From Thiohalobacter thiocyanaticus (GTDB taxonomy: Bacteria > Pseudomonadota > Gammaproteobacteria > Thiohalobacterales > Thiohalobacteraceae): a stretch of DNA of 64,000 nucleotides. The stretch spans positions 1,674,001 to 1,738,000 of the forward strand of contig NZ_QZMU01000001.1 in NCBI RefSeq assembly GCF_003932505.1, in the 5' to 3' direction. The notes under the pieces are model-generated. The model was not told the origin of the DNA. It saw nothing but the letters and a program-made list of their open reading frames with translations, and did no database searches. Shown one piece after another: positions 9,728 through 20,914 of the stretch. The translations under genes were made by a program, and so were the position numbers. Position 1 is the stretch's first letter, and each line of letters opens with the position of its first letter.

Positions 9728-12587
9728 ATGGCCGTCGTCGAGCAGATGAAACCCCGGATCGAGATGGACGGCGTGCAGCTGCGCAATGTCCAGCGCCGGT
9801 TCATGGTCATCAACCAGGACCGGCTCAAGCGGGTCCATGCCGGGCTGCGCGACCGTCACCGCCTGTTCCTGGATCTGCTGCCGCTGCTGTTCCACATCAA
9901 CCACCCGATGCTGCCGGGCTATCTCTCCAGCAAGGCCCCGGCCGGGGTCTCGGATTACAAGCCGAACAAGCGCACCCTGGACGCCGCCCGCAAGCTGTCC
10001 AAGAGCTTCACCTACCAGCAGCGCAGTGTGCGCGCACACGATGTGCTGGCGCTGTACATGATGGGCTCTTCCGGCACCATCGCCTATTCGCGCAAGAGCG
10101 ATTTCGACATCTGGGTCTGCATCCGCAACGACATGGACAGCGAGGCCCGCGAGATGCTGGCGCAGAAGGCGGCCAACATCGAGAGCTGGGCCGCCAGCAT
10201 GAGCCTGGAGGTGCACTTCTTCCTGATGGACGATGCCGCCTTCCGGGCCGGCGAGATGGACAGCCTGTCGAGCGAGAGCAGCGGCAGCGCCCAGCATCAC
10301 CTGCTGCTGGACGAGTTCTACCGCACCGGACTGCTGATCGCCGGGCGCTATCCGGTCTGGTGGCTGGTACCGCCGCAGTACGAGATGGTCTACGAGGAAT
10401 ACGTCAGCCAGCTGCTGCACAAACGCTTCGTCAATCCGAAGGAGGTGGTCGATTTCGGGGGTCTGGACAAAATGCCGGCCGGCGAGTTCTTCGGCGCTAC
10501 CCTGTGGCAGCTCTACAAGGCGGTCTCCCTTCGCCCTACAAGTCGGCGCTCAAGATACTGCTGATGGAGGCCTACTCCGACGAATACCCGCACATCCGCA
10601 TGCTCAGCCACCGTTTCAAGGAAGCGGTCTACGGCGGCGAAACCAACCTGGACGGACTCGACCCCTATGTGCAGATGTGCCGGCGGGTGGAGGAGTATCT
10701 GCTGGAGAATGGCGAGCTGGAACGCCTGGAGCTGGCCCGGCGCTGCTTCTATTTCAAGATCAACGAGAAGATGAGTCGGCCCGACCGCCGCGGCAACATC
10801 AGCTGGCGCCGCGAGGTGATGCGCGAACTGGTGCAGGAATGGGGCTGGTCCGACGGCCACCTGCAGCTGCTCGATACCCGCCCGCAATGGAAGATCCACC
10901 AGGTGCTGGAGGAACGCCAGATCCTGGTCGATGCCCTGCGCCAGAGCTACCAGGCACTGTCGGACTTTGCACGGATTCAGGACGACGACCACACCATCGA
11001 CCCGGCCGAGCTCAACCTGCTCGGTCGGCGCCTGTACGCGGCCTTCGAGCGCAAGGCGGGCAAGGTCGACCTGGTCAATCCCGGCATCTCCGACGACCTG
11101 TCCGAGGACCGTCTGTCACTGCACCAGCTGCGCAACCCCGGCCAGACCGGCTGGGTGCTCTACCGCGGCCTGGTGCGCAGCGGCGAGACCGGCGGCCAGC
11201 GCCCGCTCAAGCGCGGTCACAGCCTGGTGGAGATCCTGGCCTGGTGCCATTTCAATCATATCACCCAGTCCAGTCTGAGCATGATCAGCCTGCACCCCGA
11301 GGACTGCACGGTCAGCAGCTGGGAGCAGCGCTCGGTGATGGACTGCCTGGAGGACATCTTTCCGCGCGGCCGGCTGACCGACCCCGACCTGGATGCCCTG
11401 GCCGAGCCGGCCCGGGTGGCCCGCAACGCCCTGTTCATCAACCTGGGCGTGGACCCCATGGCCAAGCTCACCCGCGAAGGGATGCAGCTGGTCAGCAGCC
11501 GCACCGATGCGCTGAGCTACGGCGGTCGCTGGGAGAATCTCGCCATCAACTTCGAGCTGATCGTCCAGACCAGCTGGCAGGAGATTCTCACTTTCCATTA
11601 CAGCGGCGATCACGCCCTGCTCGACTGTCTGTGCGACTACCTGGCCTGGACCCCCGTCGACGCCGGCCAGCCGCCGATGGGTGTGAATACCTTCAGTTTC
11701 TCTTCCACCGCGGCGCGCCCATCGCCAACCGCATTCGCGATGTGTTCGAGCAGGTCATCGCCTGGTTCTACCGTGCACAGGACCGCAGCAACGCCCGCTA
11801 TCTGCTGCAGGTCAGTCACGATTACTACCTGCTGCAGCCGGAAAACGGCGTGCCGCGCTACCGCCACTTCAAGTCCTACGCGGCCCTGCTGCAGGAACTG
11901 GCTGCACCGCAGGAATGCTTCAGCCCGCTGGGTATCGATCCTTCCACCCTGAGTGACACACCGCTGCCGGCGCTGTTCAGGGCCAACCGCCCCGGCCGAC
12001 TGCAGCTGTTCTACCAGGTCGACGGCCCCAACGCCCATGTCTATGTGCTGGACGAGAAGGGGTCGCTGTTCCATCAGGTGGTGGCCTTCCACGATGCCCT
12101 GACCCTGCTCACCCAGTTCCAGCGCTTTCTCAACAAGATCCAGGAACGCATGAACTTCCTGGTGCAGGAGGCGGGCAAGGGCGAATTCAACGTGGCCGCC
12201 ATCGATTACTACCAGATCCATCACCGTCATGGCGCCGAGCCGCGGCTGGAACCGCAGAACATCAGCCCGTTCAAGCAGTCGCGCAGTTATTTCGGGGTGC
12301 AGGTGATCGGAGACATGATGGACAACAACCGTTCGGTGTTCACCATGTACTGCAATGAGCAGGAGTTCTCCACCCTGGAGTACGGCGAACGACTGTTCGA
12401 GGAGGTGGCCCGCTACATCCTGAGCAAGCGCGCCAGCGGACAGACCTATCCGATCTACATCACCGACATCGACCTGGCCCGCAACCTGCTCGGCGTGGAC
12501 ACCGCGCAGGAACTGCAGACCATCCACTTTCTCAACTACAAGAAGCGTATCGAGCAGCGGCTCAACGACGCGCTGGCGAAGCTGTAA
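9728..12587 (+). pseudogene. cyaA: Class I adenylate cyclase, two frameshifts
   Basis: CyaA converts ATP to cyclic AMP. The N-terminal catalytic region carries GSSGTIAYSRKSDFDIWVC near residue 115, the signature of class I cyclases, and the regulatory C-terminal half follows to 12587. The reading frame shifts near 10529, after WQLYKAVS and before SPYKSALK, and again near 11719, before IANRIRDVFE. Adding one base at each point gives a continuous product of about 953 residues, slightly longer than the roughly 850 residues of E. coli CyaA. All three segments look well conserved, so the breaks are either recent mutations or single-base sequence errors in C-rich runs. If they are real the gene is inactive. 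A ribosome binding site (GGGAG) precedes the ATG at 9728. Confidence 0.9.
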
Positions 12588-12651
12588 GTCAGGGCCAGGG
12601 TGAACGCAGGTTGGGCTGAGCAAAGCCCAAACACCCGACACCTGAGCCTGA
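12588..12651. terminator. Inverted repeat between convergent cyaA and DUF302 gene
   Basis: The 64-base gap begins with GTCAGG and ends with CCTGA, and contains an inner hairpin TTGGGC-tgagcaaa-GCCCAA. It could terminate transcription from both sides. No long T run is present. The inner part resembles a short repeat near 39086, so it may be an interspersed repeat. Confidence 0.4.
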
Positions 12652-13113
12652 CTACATCCCCTCGGCCGCCTGCAACCGGTCCAGCATGGCCTGGATATCG
12701 ACCGCCCATTGATCGAACACGGCGGTCAGTTCGTCGTCACCATAGAATTCGGCCATGTGGCGCGGGTTGGCGGCGACGAGCAGGGTGTCGCTTTCCTCGG
12801 CGAAGATGGCGATCTTGAGCGGCAGGTAGGGGATCAGCTCGGGATGCTCCCGGGTCAGGCGCCGCACCTGCTCCGGCTTGCCGAAGAACACCACCCGGTA
12901 CTTGTCGGTCTCATAGCCCATTTTGGTCAGGCCGATGTCGACCCGCTGCACCCTCGACAGGGTGTAGCCCTGCTCACGCACCGCCTCCTGCAGCAGCAGC
13001 ATGGACTCGGCGAAGGGCTGCTGCGAGCGCACCATGAACAGATCCTGCGCCAGCGCCGGGCGCAGCAGGGCGGCCAGCAGCAGAATCAGCAGCGTCAGTC
13101 TCATCCGCTTCAA
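12652..13113 (-). CDS. Secreted DUF302 protein
   Basis: The 153-residue product has a clear signal peptide (LTLLILLLAALLRPALAQ) and a DUF302 domain with FAESMLLLQEAVREQGY and LGL-like strands around YRVVFFGKP and LPLKIAIF. DUF302 proteins are small alpha/beta folds of unknown biochemical role, often found near cytochromes and sulfur genes. Its ATG overlaps the stop of the cytochrome c/DUF302 gene by four bases, so the two should form an operon and may act together in the periplasm. Confidence 0.8.
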   Translation of the reverse strand: MKRMRLTLLILLLAALLRPALAQDLFMVRSQQPFAESMLLLQEAVREQGYTLSRVQRVDIGLTKMGYETDKYRVVFFGKPEQVRRLTREHPELIPYLPLKIAIFAEESDTLLVAANPRHMAEFYGDDELTAVFDQWAVDIQAMLDRLQAAEGM

Positions 13114-14169
13114 AACGTGGCCTCCTCAAGGATGTCGGTGTAGATCCTGTGCATTTCGTCACAGGCCTGATCCAGTCTTTCATTGTTGAACAGCACGCTC
13201 AGGCGCTTGGGGTTGATGGTCATCACTCGCACCTGACCCTCCTGCTCGACCACGGTCACCCGGCAGGGCAGGAACAGGCCGACGCGGGGATCGACGGTCA
13301 GTGCATCATAGAGAAAATTGAAATTGCAGAAATAGACGATCACCTGCCGGTCATTCTCCTCGCCCTCCGGGAACAGGCCTTCCTCCAGTTTCTGACGGCG
13401 GATCAGGCGAAAGTTCTTGCCCACTGCGGCCCGCTCCACGGCCTCAACCGTCTCTTCCAGCCCATAGGGGGAGTCGTAGACCAGGGTGGGCTCGATCTCC
13501 TCGACCCTGGGGGCGGGGTCGGTGTGCTCACCCTCGAAACTGCGCACATAGGCCACCAGGTCATTGATCTGCTCTTCGCTCAGGCCCTGCTCGCGAAAGG
13601 AGGCCATGGGCGTGCCCTCGCGGCCCTGCATCAGGGTGGCCTTGATCATGGCATCGGAGGCCGCGGCCAGGAAACCGGGGTTGTTCAGCGCCGGGGCGAT
13701 GATGGGCAGGTCGCGCGGGCGCGAGAAGGTCACGCCGGTGCCCTGGCCGCCCTCGCCCTGTTCTCCGTGACACTGGGCACAGTGCTGGCTGAACAGCCGG
13801 GCGCCGCGCTGGACGTCGCCCTCGATCCGGGCCTGGCTGAACACCGGCCGGTCGCCGTCGTGCCAGCCGCGGATATGCTCGACGATGGCCTCGACCTCGG
13901 CCGCGCTCAGATGATCGAAGCGCGGCATCACCCGCCCCGGCCGTCCCAGCCGGATGGTCTGCTTGAGATAGGCATCGGAGGACACCGTCCTGGAAGGCCG
14001 GCAGCCGCAGGGGCACGCCCACGCCACCGTCGCCGGCATCGCCATGACAGACCGAACACATGCGGGTATAGAGGCGGGCACCGTCAGGGGCGGCCGGAGC
14101 GGACAGGTTCACCACCAGCGCCGCGCCGAACAGGAGCAATTGCAGCCATCTACGTATCATGACTTTCAC
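13110..14169 (-). pseudogene. Di-haem cytochrome c fused to a DUF302 domain, one frameshift
   Basis: Reading from ATG 14169, a signal peptide (about residues 1-27) leads to a first CSVCH haem site near residue 38. The frame must then shift near 13990, by skipping one base, to continue with AYLKQTIRLGRPGRVMPRF. A second CAQCH site follows and then a C-terminal DUF302 domain ending at 13110. The repaired product is about 352 residues. It is likely a periplasmic electron carrier with a sensory or binding DUF302 module. The two pieces fit a normal cytochrome c without gap, so the shift could be a sequence error. It is coupled to the DUF302 gene downstream. Confidence 0.8.
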
Positions 14170-14249
14170 TCAATCGTCCGGGTTGATCAGGATGCGGCCA
14201 GTCTACGCCACCGGGCCGCACATGCGTTGACGTGTATCAAAGGGTTGGG

Positions 14250-14933
14250 TCAGCCGAGCCGCGGCGCCAGCCGGGCCGCGAGCCAGACGCGGATATCGGC
14301 GAGCTCGTCCAGGGACACGGTATGGGGCACAGGATAGGCATGGAAATCCACTTCGCAACCCAGCCCGGTCAACCGGTCACGGGCGGCCTCGGCCAGCGCG
14401 ACGGGCACCACCGGGTCGGCCGTGCCGTGGGCCAGGAACACCGGCACGGCCCGGTTGGCCGGCGGCATCTCGCGGGTAAGCGCCTCGGGCAGGGCCAGGT
14501 AGGTCGACAGTCCCAGCACCCCGCCCAGCGGCTCGGCGTGGGTCAGGCCGGCGTGCAGGGCAATGACGCCGCCCTGGGAAAAGCCTGCCACCAGCACGGC
14601 CCCGGAGGGCAGACCCTGCGCGATTTCCGCGGCCACCAGCCGCTGCAGGTAGTCCACCGAACGTCGGATGCCGTCCGCATCGGGGGTGGCGTCGATATCC
14701 GGTTCGCGGATGTCATACCAGGCCGGCATCACCGCACCCCCATTGATGGTGACGGGCTGGTCCGGCGCATGCGGCAGCACGAAGCGCACGCCGCGCTCCA
14801 GCAGTCCCAGTTCGGGAATCAACGGCTCGAAGTCATGTCCGCTGGCCCCCAGACCGTGCAGCCAGATCACGCTGGCGCGCACCTCGGTACCGGCCGGCGG
14901 TTCCAGGATCAGCGGGGGTTCGTAGTCGGGCAC
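14250..14933 (-). CDS. Alpha/beta-hydrolase carboxylesterase
   Basis: The 227-residue protein belongs to the phospholipase/carboxylesterase (YpfH/EstB-like) family. It shows the oxyanion segment VIWLHGLGASGHDF, the nucleophile elbow GFSQGG with its serine, the acid residue in HGTADPVVP and the histidine in YPVPHTVSLDE. Such enzymes hydrolyse short-chain esters or acyl-thioester protein modifications; the natural substrate is unknown. No signal peptide is seen, so it is cytosolic. It is divergent from lptM. Confidence 0.9.
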   Translation of the reverse strand: MPDYEPPLILEPPAGTEVRASVIWLHGLGASGHDFEPLIPELGLLERGVRFVLPHAPDQPVTINGGAVMPAWYDIREPDIDATPDADGIRRSVDYLQRLVAAEIAQGLPSGAVLVAGFSQGGVIALHAGLTHAEPLGGVLGLSTYLALPEALTREMPPANRAVPVFLAHGTADPVVPVALAEAARDRLTGLGCEVDFHAYPVPHTVSLDELADIRVWLAARLAPRLG

Positions 14934-14997
14934 GTGATTGTCTCACTCGGGGCTTTGGGGTATGTTGCCGGCTGACACACGCCAGCCGAACCCAGTC

Positions 14998-15132
14998 ATG
15001 CGTCTCACCTTAACACAGCCGCGCCACCGGCCCGCCCTGCTGCTCGTGCTTGTGCTGGCGGGCCTGCTCGGCGCCTGCGGCCAGAAGGGGCCGCTGTACC
15101 TGCCCGATTCCGGCAACAGCGAGCAACAGTAA
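14998..15132 (+). CDS. lptM: LPS translocon maturation lipoprotein LptM (YifL)
   Basis: A 44-residue lipoprotein with a basic start, a hydrophobic core and the lipobox LLGACGQKGPLYLP, the family hallmark. In E. coli LptM helps mature the LptD/LptE outer-membrane complex. The ATG at 14998 is chosen because it puts the signal peptide at the usual length; an in-frame start at 14938 would add 20 polar residues. It lies 7 bases upstream of lysA, an arrangement conserved across gammaproteobacteria. Confidence 0.88.
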   Translation: MRLTLTQPRHRPALLLVLVLAGLLGACGQKGPLYLPDSGNSEQQ

Positions 15133-15139
15133 ACCGCTC

Positions 15140-16393
15140 ATGGATGCCTTCGACTACCGCAACGGCAGCCTGTATGCCGAGGACGTGCCGGTCACCGACA
15201 TCGTGCACACCCACGGCTCGCCCTGCTACATCTATTCCCGCGCCACCCTGGAGCGGCACTGGCACGCCTTCGACGCCGCCCTGGCCGGGCGACCGCACCG
15301 GGTCTGCTATGCCGTCAAGGCCAATTCCAACCTGGCCCTGCTCAACTGCCTGGCGCGGCTGGGCTCGGGCTTCGACATCGTCTCGGGCGGCGAGCTGGCG
15401 CGGGTACTGGCCGCCGGCGGCGATCCGGGGCAGGTGGTGTTCTCCGGCGTGGCCAAGACGGCCGCGGAGATGCGCCAGGCGCTGGAGGCCGGCATCCACT
15501 GCTTCAATGTCGAATCCCTGGGCGAGCTGGAGCGCCTGGCCGAGGTGGCGGCCGATGTGTGCATCCCGGCCCCGGTCTCGCTGCGGGTCAACCCCGACGT
15601 GGACGCCGGTACCCATCCCTATATCTCCACCGGCCTGAAGGAAAACAAGTTCGGCATCGACATCCACCAGGCCGAGGGCATCTATCGCGACATCGCCGGC
15701 CACCGGCACCTGCGCCTGACCGGCATCGACTGCCACATCGGCTCCCAGCTCACCCGCACCGAGCCCTTCGTCGATGCCCTGCGCCGGGTGCTGGCGCTGG
15801 TCGACCGGCTGGCGGCGGCGGGCATCAATCTCGAACACCTGGACCTGGGCGGCGGCCTGGGCATCCGCTATCGCGATGAGACCCCGCCCGAGCCGGCCGA
15901 GTACATCGCCCCCCTGCTGGCCGAACTGGGCGATCGCGAGCTGGAAATCCTGATCGAGCCGGGCCGCGCCATCGCCGGCAATGCCGGCATCCTGGTCACC
16001 CGGGTCGAGTACCTCAAGTGCACGGAGGCGCACAACTTCGCCATTGTCGATGCCGGCATGAACGACCTGATCCGGCCCTCGCTCTACAGTGCCTGGCAGG
16101 ATATCGTCCCGGTCAGGCTCGACAGCGCGGCCGCGCCGCGCCGCTACGACATTGTCGGACCTGTGTGCGAGACCGGCGATTTTCTGGGCAAGGACCGCGA
16201 ACTGGCGCTGGCCGAGGGGGACCTGCTGGCAGTGCGCTCGGCCGGGGCCTACGGCTTCACCATGAGCTCCAACTACAACTCGCGGCCGCGCCCCCCTGAA
16301 CTCATGGTCGACGGCGGGCAGGTCCACCTGATCCGCGCGCGCGAGCATATCGAGGATCTGTACCGCGGCGAGTCCCTGCTGCCGGAGGATTGA
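15140..16393 (+). CDS. lysA: Diaminopimelate decarboxylase
   Basis: LysA removes CO2 from meso-diaminopimelate to give lysine and uses pyridoxal phosphate. The 417-residue product shows the PLP lysine in YAVKANSNLALL, the HIGSQ motif, the glycine-rich phosphate loop GGGLGIRY, and the C-terminal GPVCETGDFLG active-site segment. The ATG at 15140 matches the family start; the longer open frame back to 15050 overlaps lptM. With dapF further along, this forms the lysine/peptidoglycan precursor cluster. Confidence 0.96.
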   Translation: MDAFDYRNGSLYAEDVPVTDIVHTHGSPCYIYSRATLERHWHAFDAALAGRPHRVCYAVKANSNLALLNCLARLGSGFDIVSGGELARVLAAGGDPGQVVFSGVAKTAAEMRQALEAGIHCFNVESLGELERLAEVAADVCIPAPVSLRVNPDVDAGTHPYISTGLKENKFGIDIHQAEGIYRDIAGHRHLRLTGIDCHIGSQLTRTEPFVDALRRVLALVDRLAAAGINLEHLDLGGGLGIRYRDETPPEPAEYIAPLLAELGDRELEILIEPGRAIAGNAGILVTRVEYLKCTEAHNFAIVDAGMNDLIRPSLYSAWQDIVPVRLDSAAAPRRYDIVGPVCETGDFLGKDRELALAEGDLLAVRSAGAYGFTMSSNYNSRPRPPELMVDGGQVHLIRAREHIEDLYRGESLLPED

Positions 16394-16537
16394 CCTCACC
16401 GCTTCAGTGTGGATAAGTGGTAATAACGTCGCGCTGGCGGGCAGCCCCGCGGGGATCCTTCGCACCCCCTCATTTTCCAGCTTCGGGGGATCGCGAGGCC
16501 GTGGGACATCCCCGCATGAACAAATCAGAAGCAGTGA

Positions 16538-17610
16538 ATGAATAACCAGAACAGCACCAGCCCGGGCACCGCCCAGGCGTTGAATGTCGACCGCAACCGC
16601 CAGGCCTTCATCATCGCCCTGTTCTCCACCGTGGGCTCGGCCTACCTGTTCCTGTTCGGTTTCAGTGCCCTGACCCGCGGCGAGTATGTCCTCGGCGGGC
16701 TGCTGGTCTGCTCGGCCCTGGCCGGCATCAGCAACTACCTGCTGTTCCGGCAACTGCACAACTACCGCAGCGCGGCCGGGGTGGTGATCGCCATCATGGC
16801 CGTCACCTGCCTGTACCTGCTGGTCACCGGCGGCGTGAACGGCACCGGACCGTTGTGGAGCTATATCGCCATTCCCCTGATTCTGTTCATGTACGGCCCA
16901 CGCCTGGGCGGGAGCCTGCTCGGCGCCTATTTCCTGGCCATGGCCGCGCTGCTGCTGGTTCCCGCCAATCCGCTGTTGCTGACCGAATATGATCCGGATT
17001 TCGCCACCCGCTTTCTCGCCTCCTTCCTGGCGGTAAGCATCATGTCCTATGTCCATGAGTATTCCCGCTTCAAGGCCAACCTGGCCATGCAGTCGCTGCG
17101 TCAGTCGATGGAGCGTGAGGCGCGCACTGACACCCTGACCGGCCTGCCCAACCGCCGCGCCATGTACGAACAGCTGCAGCAGGAACTGGCCCGCGCCCGA
17201 CGCATGCACCACCCCTGGTGCCTGCTGCTGTGCGACCTGGACGATTTCAAGCAGCTCAACGACACTCACGGCCACCTGACCGGCGATGCCGTACTGAAGG
17301 AGACCGGACGCATCCTGCGCCAGTGCCTGCGCGCCAGCGACTACTCCGCCCGCTGGGGCGGCGAGGAATTCCTGGTGCTGTTGCCGGAGACCGACCTGCA
17401 CGAGGCCGGGGCGGTCGCCGAGAAGATCCGCGACCAGGTCAGTCGCATCCGCGTCGACGGTATACCGACCGCAGCTTCACCATCAGCATCGGCGTGCATC
17501 AGGCCGATGCCAGCGGCGGTCTCGATGATCAGCTGCGACAGGCCGACCGCCTGCTGTATGCAGCCAAGCGCGGCGGCAAGAACCGGGTGGTCAGTGCCGA
17601 ATCGGCCTGA
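16538..17610 (+). pseudogene. Membrane-bound diguanylate cyclase, frameshift near the C-terminus
   Basis: Six or so membrane segments occupy residues 22-175. A GGDEF domain follows from TDTLTGLPNRRAMYE, with the active site WGGEEF and an RxxD inhibitory site (RASD) five residues before it. After RIRVDG, near 17460, the track must gain one base to continue with YTDRSFTISIGV and finish at VVSAESA (stop 17610), about 357 residues. Without this repair the protein loses the last strand of the domain. A sequence error is as likely as a real mutation. The 145-base gap upstream has no strong promoter that I can point to. Confidence 0.82.
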
Positions 17611-17639
17611 GGCCAATAAAGCGTAGGCCGCAACGGAAA

Positions 17640-17702
17640 TACACGGCAACAAAAAAGCCATACAATATCTTCCGTGACTTCCGTGTGCTTCCGTGGCCAT
17701 AT
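17640..17702. repeat. Short interspersed repeat before dapF
   Basis: The gap contains repeated units of the type TTCCGTG (three copies between 17671 and 17697). Such CCGTG-rich intergenic repeats occur in many proteobacterial genomes. It has no coding signal of its own. Confidence 0.35.
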
Positions 17703-17725
17703 CAAGAACCGGGACAAACAGACGC

Positions 17726-18556
17726 ATGAACCTGCGATTCACCAAGATGCACGGCCTGGGCAACGACTTCGTCGTCATCGATGCCGTGAACCAGAGCGTG
17801 GCCCTGAGTCCCGACCAGGTGCGCTGGCTGGCCGATCGCCATCGCGGCATCGGCTGCGACCAGCTGCTGTTGGTCGAGCCTGCCAGTGATTCCGCGGCCG
17901 ACTTCCGCTACCGCATCTACAATGCCGACGGCGGCGAGGTCGAGCAGTGCGGCAACGGCGCGCGCTGCTTCATGCGCTTCGTCCACGACCAGGGTCTGAC
18001 CGACAGACGTGCGCTGACGGTACAGACGCTGGGCGGGCCCATCGAACTGCAGCTGGAAGACGACGGCCAGGTCACGGTGGACATGGGACCGCCGCGACTG
18101 GAGCCGGCCGCCATTCCCTTCCAGGCACCGGCGCGCGCGTCCGTCTATCCCATCGAAGTCGACGGACAGGAATACCGGATCGGCGCCCTGTCCATGGGCA
18201 ATCCGCACGCCGTGCTCACGGTGGAGGATATCGAGCGGACGCCGGTGGCGGAACTCGGGCCGCGCATCGAACACCACCCGCGCTTTCCCAACCGGGTCAA
18301 TGTGGGCTTCATGCAGATCCTGGCATCCAACCATATCCGCCTGCGGGTCCATGAGCGCGGCGCAGGCGAAACCTGCGCCTGCGGCACCGGCGCCTGTGCC
18401 GCCGTCGTGGCCGGCCGGCTGCAGGGCCGACTCGATGAACGCGTGCGCGTCAGCCTGCCCGGCGGCGATCTTGTGATAAGCTGGCCGGGGGAGAATGCAT
18501 CCGTTTTCATGACCGGACCGGCGGTCAGCGTGTTTGAGGGGACCATCCCGTTATGA
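17726..18556 (+). CDS. dapF: Diaminopimelate epimerase
   Basis: DapF interconverts LL- and meso-diaminopimelate using two cysteines. Both are present: Cys in [16 protein letters not shown] near residue 75 and Cys in [14 protein letters not shown] near residue 220. The 276-residue length is normal. The ATG at 17726 begins [16 protein letters not shown], the conserved N-terminus; the longer frame from 17693 is rejected. The stop overlaps the start of the DUF484 gene (ATGA), indicating coupling in a dapF-DUF484-xerC operon. Confidence 0.97.
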   Translation: MNLRFTKMHGLGNDFVVIDAVNQSVALSPDQVRWLADRHRGIGCDQLLLVEPASDSAADFRYRIYNADGGEVEQCGNGARCFMRFVHDQGLTDRRALTVQTLGGPIELQLEDDGQVTVDMGPPRLEPAAIPFQAPARASVYPIEVDGQEYRIGALSMGNPHAVLTVEDIERTPVAELGPRIEHHPRFPNRVNVGFMQILASNHIRLRVHERGAGETCACGTGACAAVVAGRLQGRLDERVRVSLPGGDLVISWPGENASVFMTGPAVSVFEGTIPL

Positions 18557-19275
18557 GTACACAGAAGAACCTGGAAGCCCGCACCGAGGCAGGCAGTACG
18601 ATCGACGCCGAGCAGGTCGCCGACTATCTGCGCCGGCACCCGGATTTCTTCGACCGGCAGCCGCAGCTCCTGGCCCAGCTCGAGCTCTCGCACCCGAGCG
18701 GGACGGCCGTCTCCCTGATCGAGCGTCAGGTGGAGAGCCTGCGGGAGCAGAACCGTCAGTACAAACACAAGCTGATGGAACTGGTGCAGATCGGGCGCGA
18801 CAACGATGCCCTGCACCAGAATCTGCACCGGCTCACGGTCGCGCTGATGCAGGCACGCGGTCTGGAGGCGGCACTGCAGACCCTGTTCGACAACCTCTAC
18901 GGCGAATTCAATGCCGACGCCGTGGCCCTGGCCGTACAGGGCCTGCCGCGTACAGTCGCCAGTGAGCAGGTCCGGCTGATCCATCCCGGCGAACCCGCTC
19001 TGGGGTTGTTCGAACGGGCGCTGAAACAGGGCCAGTTCCTGTGCGGGCATCTGCGCCCGGAACAACTCGACTACCTGTTCGGCGACCGGGTCACCCGGGT
19101 GCAGTCGGCCGCGCTGCTGCCGCTGGGCGGCGCCCCCGCCGTGGGCATGCTGGCCATCGGCAACGAGGACCCGAACTACTACCACCCCGGCATGGACACC
19201 CACTTCCTGCGCAACCTCAGCGACCTGATCGGCTGCGCGTTCGCGCCCTACCTCGAGGCGCCGGATCCGGCGTGA
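18553..19275 (+). CDS. DUF484 family protein
   Basis: A 240-residue cytosolic protein with the DUF484 pattern: an N-terminal [19 protein letters not shown] segment, a coiled-coil stretch (about residues 55-80) and a GAF-like C-terminal half. The family is conserved between dapF and xerC in gammaproteobacteria, but its biochemical role is not established. It overlaps dapF by four bases and xerC by four bases, so translation of the three genes is coupled. Confidence 0.9.
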   Translation: MSTQKNLEARTEAGSTIDAEQVADYLRRHPDFFDRQPQLLAQLELSHPSGTAVSLIERQVESLREQNRQYKHKLMELVQIGRDNDALHQNLHRLTVALMQARGLEAALQTLFDNLYGEFNADAVALAVQGLPRTVASEQVRLIHPGEPALGLFERALKQGQFLCGHLRPEQLDYLFGDRVTRVQSAALLPLGGAPAVGMLAIGNEDPNYYHPGMDTHFLRNLSDLIGCAFAPYLEAPDPA

Positions 19276-20195
19276 GCACCGACCCGGCATGGCCGGCCGT
19301 CGAGGCCTATCTGCAGCATCTGGCCCACGAGCGTCGCCTGTCCGCCCACACCATCAGCAACTACCGGCGTGATCTGCGTTCACTGGTCGAGTTCCTGCAC
19401 ACGCAGGCGTGCAGCGACTGGTCCCGTCTCAGCAGCCATCAGCTGCGCGCCTTCGCCGCCCGCGAACACCGCCGCGGCCTCACTGGCCGCAGCATCCAGC
19501 GCCGCCTGTCCGCCGCCCGCGGCCTGTTCGAATTCCTGATCCGCGAGGGCCGGCTCACGCACAATCCCGCCCGCGACATTCGCGCCCCCAAAAGCCCGCG
19601 CCGGCTGCCCGCGACGCTGGACGTGGATCGCATGGACCAGCTGCTGCGGCCCGCCGGCGACACCCCCCTGGAGCGGCGCGACCAGGCCATGCTGGAACTG
19701 ATCTATTCCTCCGGCCTGCGGCTGGCGGAGCTGGTCGGGCTGGACTGCAGCGCCCTCGATCTGGGCGACGCCCTGGTCAGCGTCACCGGCAAGGGCAACC
19801 GCGGCCGGGTGCTGCCGGTCGGCCGCCAGGCGCGCACGGCACTCACGCGCTGGCTGGAGGTACGCTCGGAACTGGCCGCGGCCGACGAGCCGGCCCTGTT
19901 CGTCAGCCGCCGCGGCACCCGCCTCACGCCGCGCAGTATCCAGCAGCGCCTGGAACGCCACGCCCGCGCCCGCGGCCTGCCGGGACGCGTGCATCCGCAC
20001 ATGCTGCGCCATGCCTTCGCCAGCCATCTGCTGGAATCCAGCGGCGATCTGCGCGCCGTGCAGGAACTGCTGGGGCACGCCGACATCAGCACCACCCAGA
20101 TCTACACCCACCTGGATTTCCAGCACCTGGCCGAGGTCTACGATCAGGCCCATCCGCGGGCGCGGAAGCGGAAAGGAGTGAGGAGTGAGGAGTGA
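19272..20195 (+). CDS. xerC: Tyrosine recombinase XerC
   Basis: XerC works with XerD at the dif site to resolve chromosome dimers. The 307-residue product has an N-terminal core-binding SAM-like domain and a catalytic domain with Arg in [13 protein letters not shown], the [14 protein letters not shown] box, GHADISTT and the nucleophile Tyr in TQIYTHLDF. Translation starts at GTG 19272, overlapping the DUF484 stop. The last few codons run into a 7-base tandem repeat, so the extreme C-terminus (KGVRSEE) is probably repeat-derived. Confidence 0.96.
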   Translation: MSTDPAWPAVEAYLQHLAHERRLSAHTISNYRRDLRSLVEFLHTQACSDWSRLSSHQLRAFAAREHRRGLTGRSIQRRLSAARGLFEFLIREGRLTHNPARDIRAPKSPRRLPATLDVDRMDQLLRPAGDTPLERRDQAMLELIYSSGLRLAELVGLDCSALDLGDALVSVTGKGNRGRVLPVGRQARTALTRWLEVRSELAAADEPALFVSRRGTRLTPRSIQQRLERHARARGLPGRVHPHMLRHAFASHLLESSGDLRAVQELLGHADISTTQIYTHLDFQHLAEVYDQAHPRARKRKGVRSEE

Positions 20196-20240
20196 GGAGT
20201 GGTGTAGGATGGGTGGAGCGCAGCGCAACCCATCATTCCC
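20175..20240. repeat. 7-bp tandem repeat plus short palindromic repeat
   Basis: Four copies of GGAGTGA (the last ends in G) run from 20175 to 20202 and overlap the end of xerC. A GTAGGATGGGT...ACCCATC palindromic unit follows. The palindrome is of a kind that recurs in proteobacterial intergenic regions. Confidence 0.6.
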
Positions 20241-20294
20241 GTGCCTGGCGATGGCTTACGGTGCATGCGCCTCCTCCCATCCTGCGATCCACCC

Positions 20295-20324
20295 CTGACC
20301 CCTGAAGCCCGATTCGGGTACAAT
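20295..20324 (+). promoter_or_regulatory. Possible promoter of hslVU
   Basis: CTGACC at 20295 and TACAAT at 20319 are separated by 18 bases and lie 40 bases before the hslV start. The fit to sigma-70 is fair at -10 and weak at -35. I do not see a convincing heat-shock (sigma-32) promoter, although hslVU is heat-induced in E. coli. Confidence 0.3.
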
Positions 20325-20363
20325 TCCCAGCCCCTGCACCCCTCGCAATCGGAGAACGCGTCA

Positions 20364-20909
<546 letters not shown>

Positions 20910-20914
20910 TTCCC

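Noticed and set aside
15005..17401. Very long open frame on the minus strand (798 codons)
   Set aside because: It lies antisense to lysA and the GGDEF gene, whose motifs are clear, and its product is low-complexity Gln/Gly/Ala-rich sequence typical of a shadow in GC-rich DNA.
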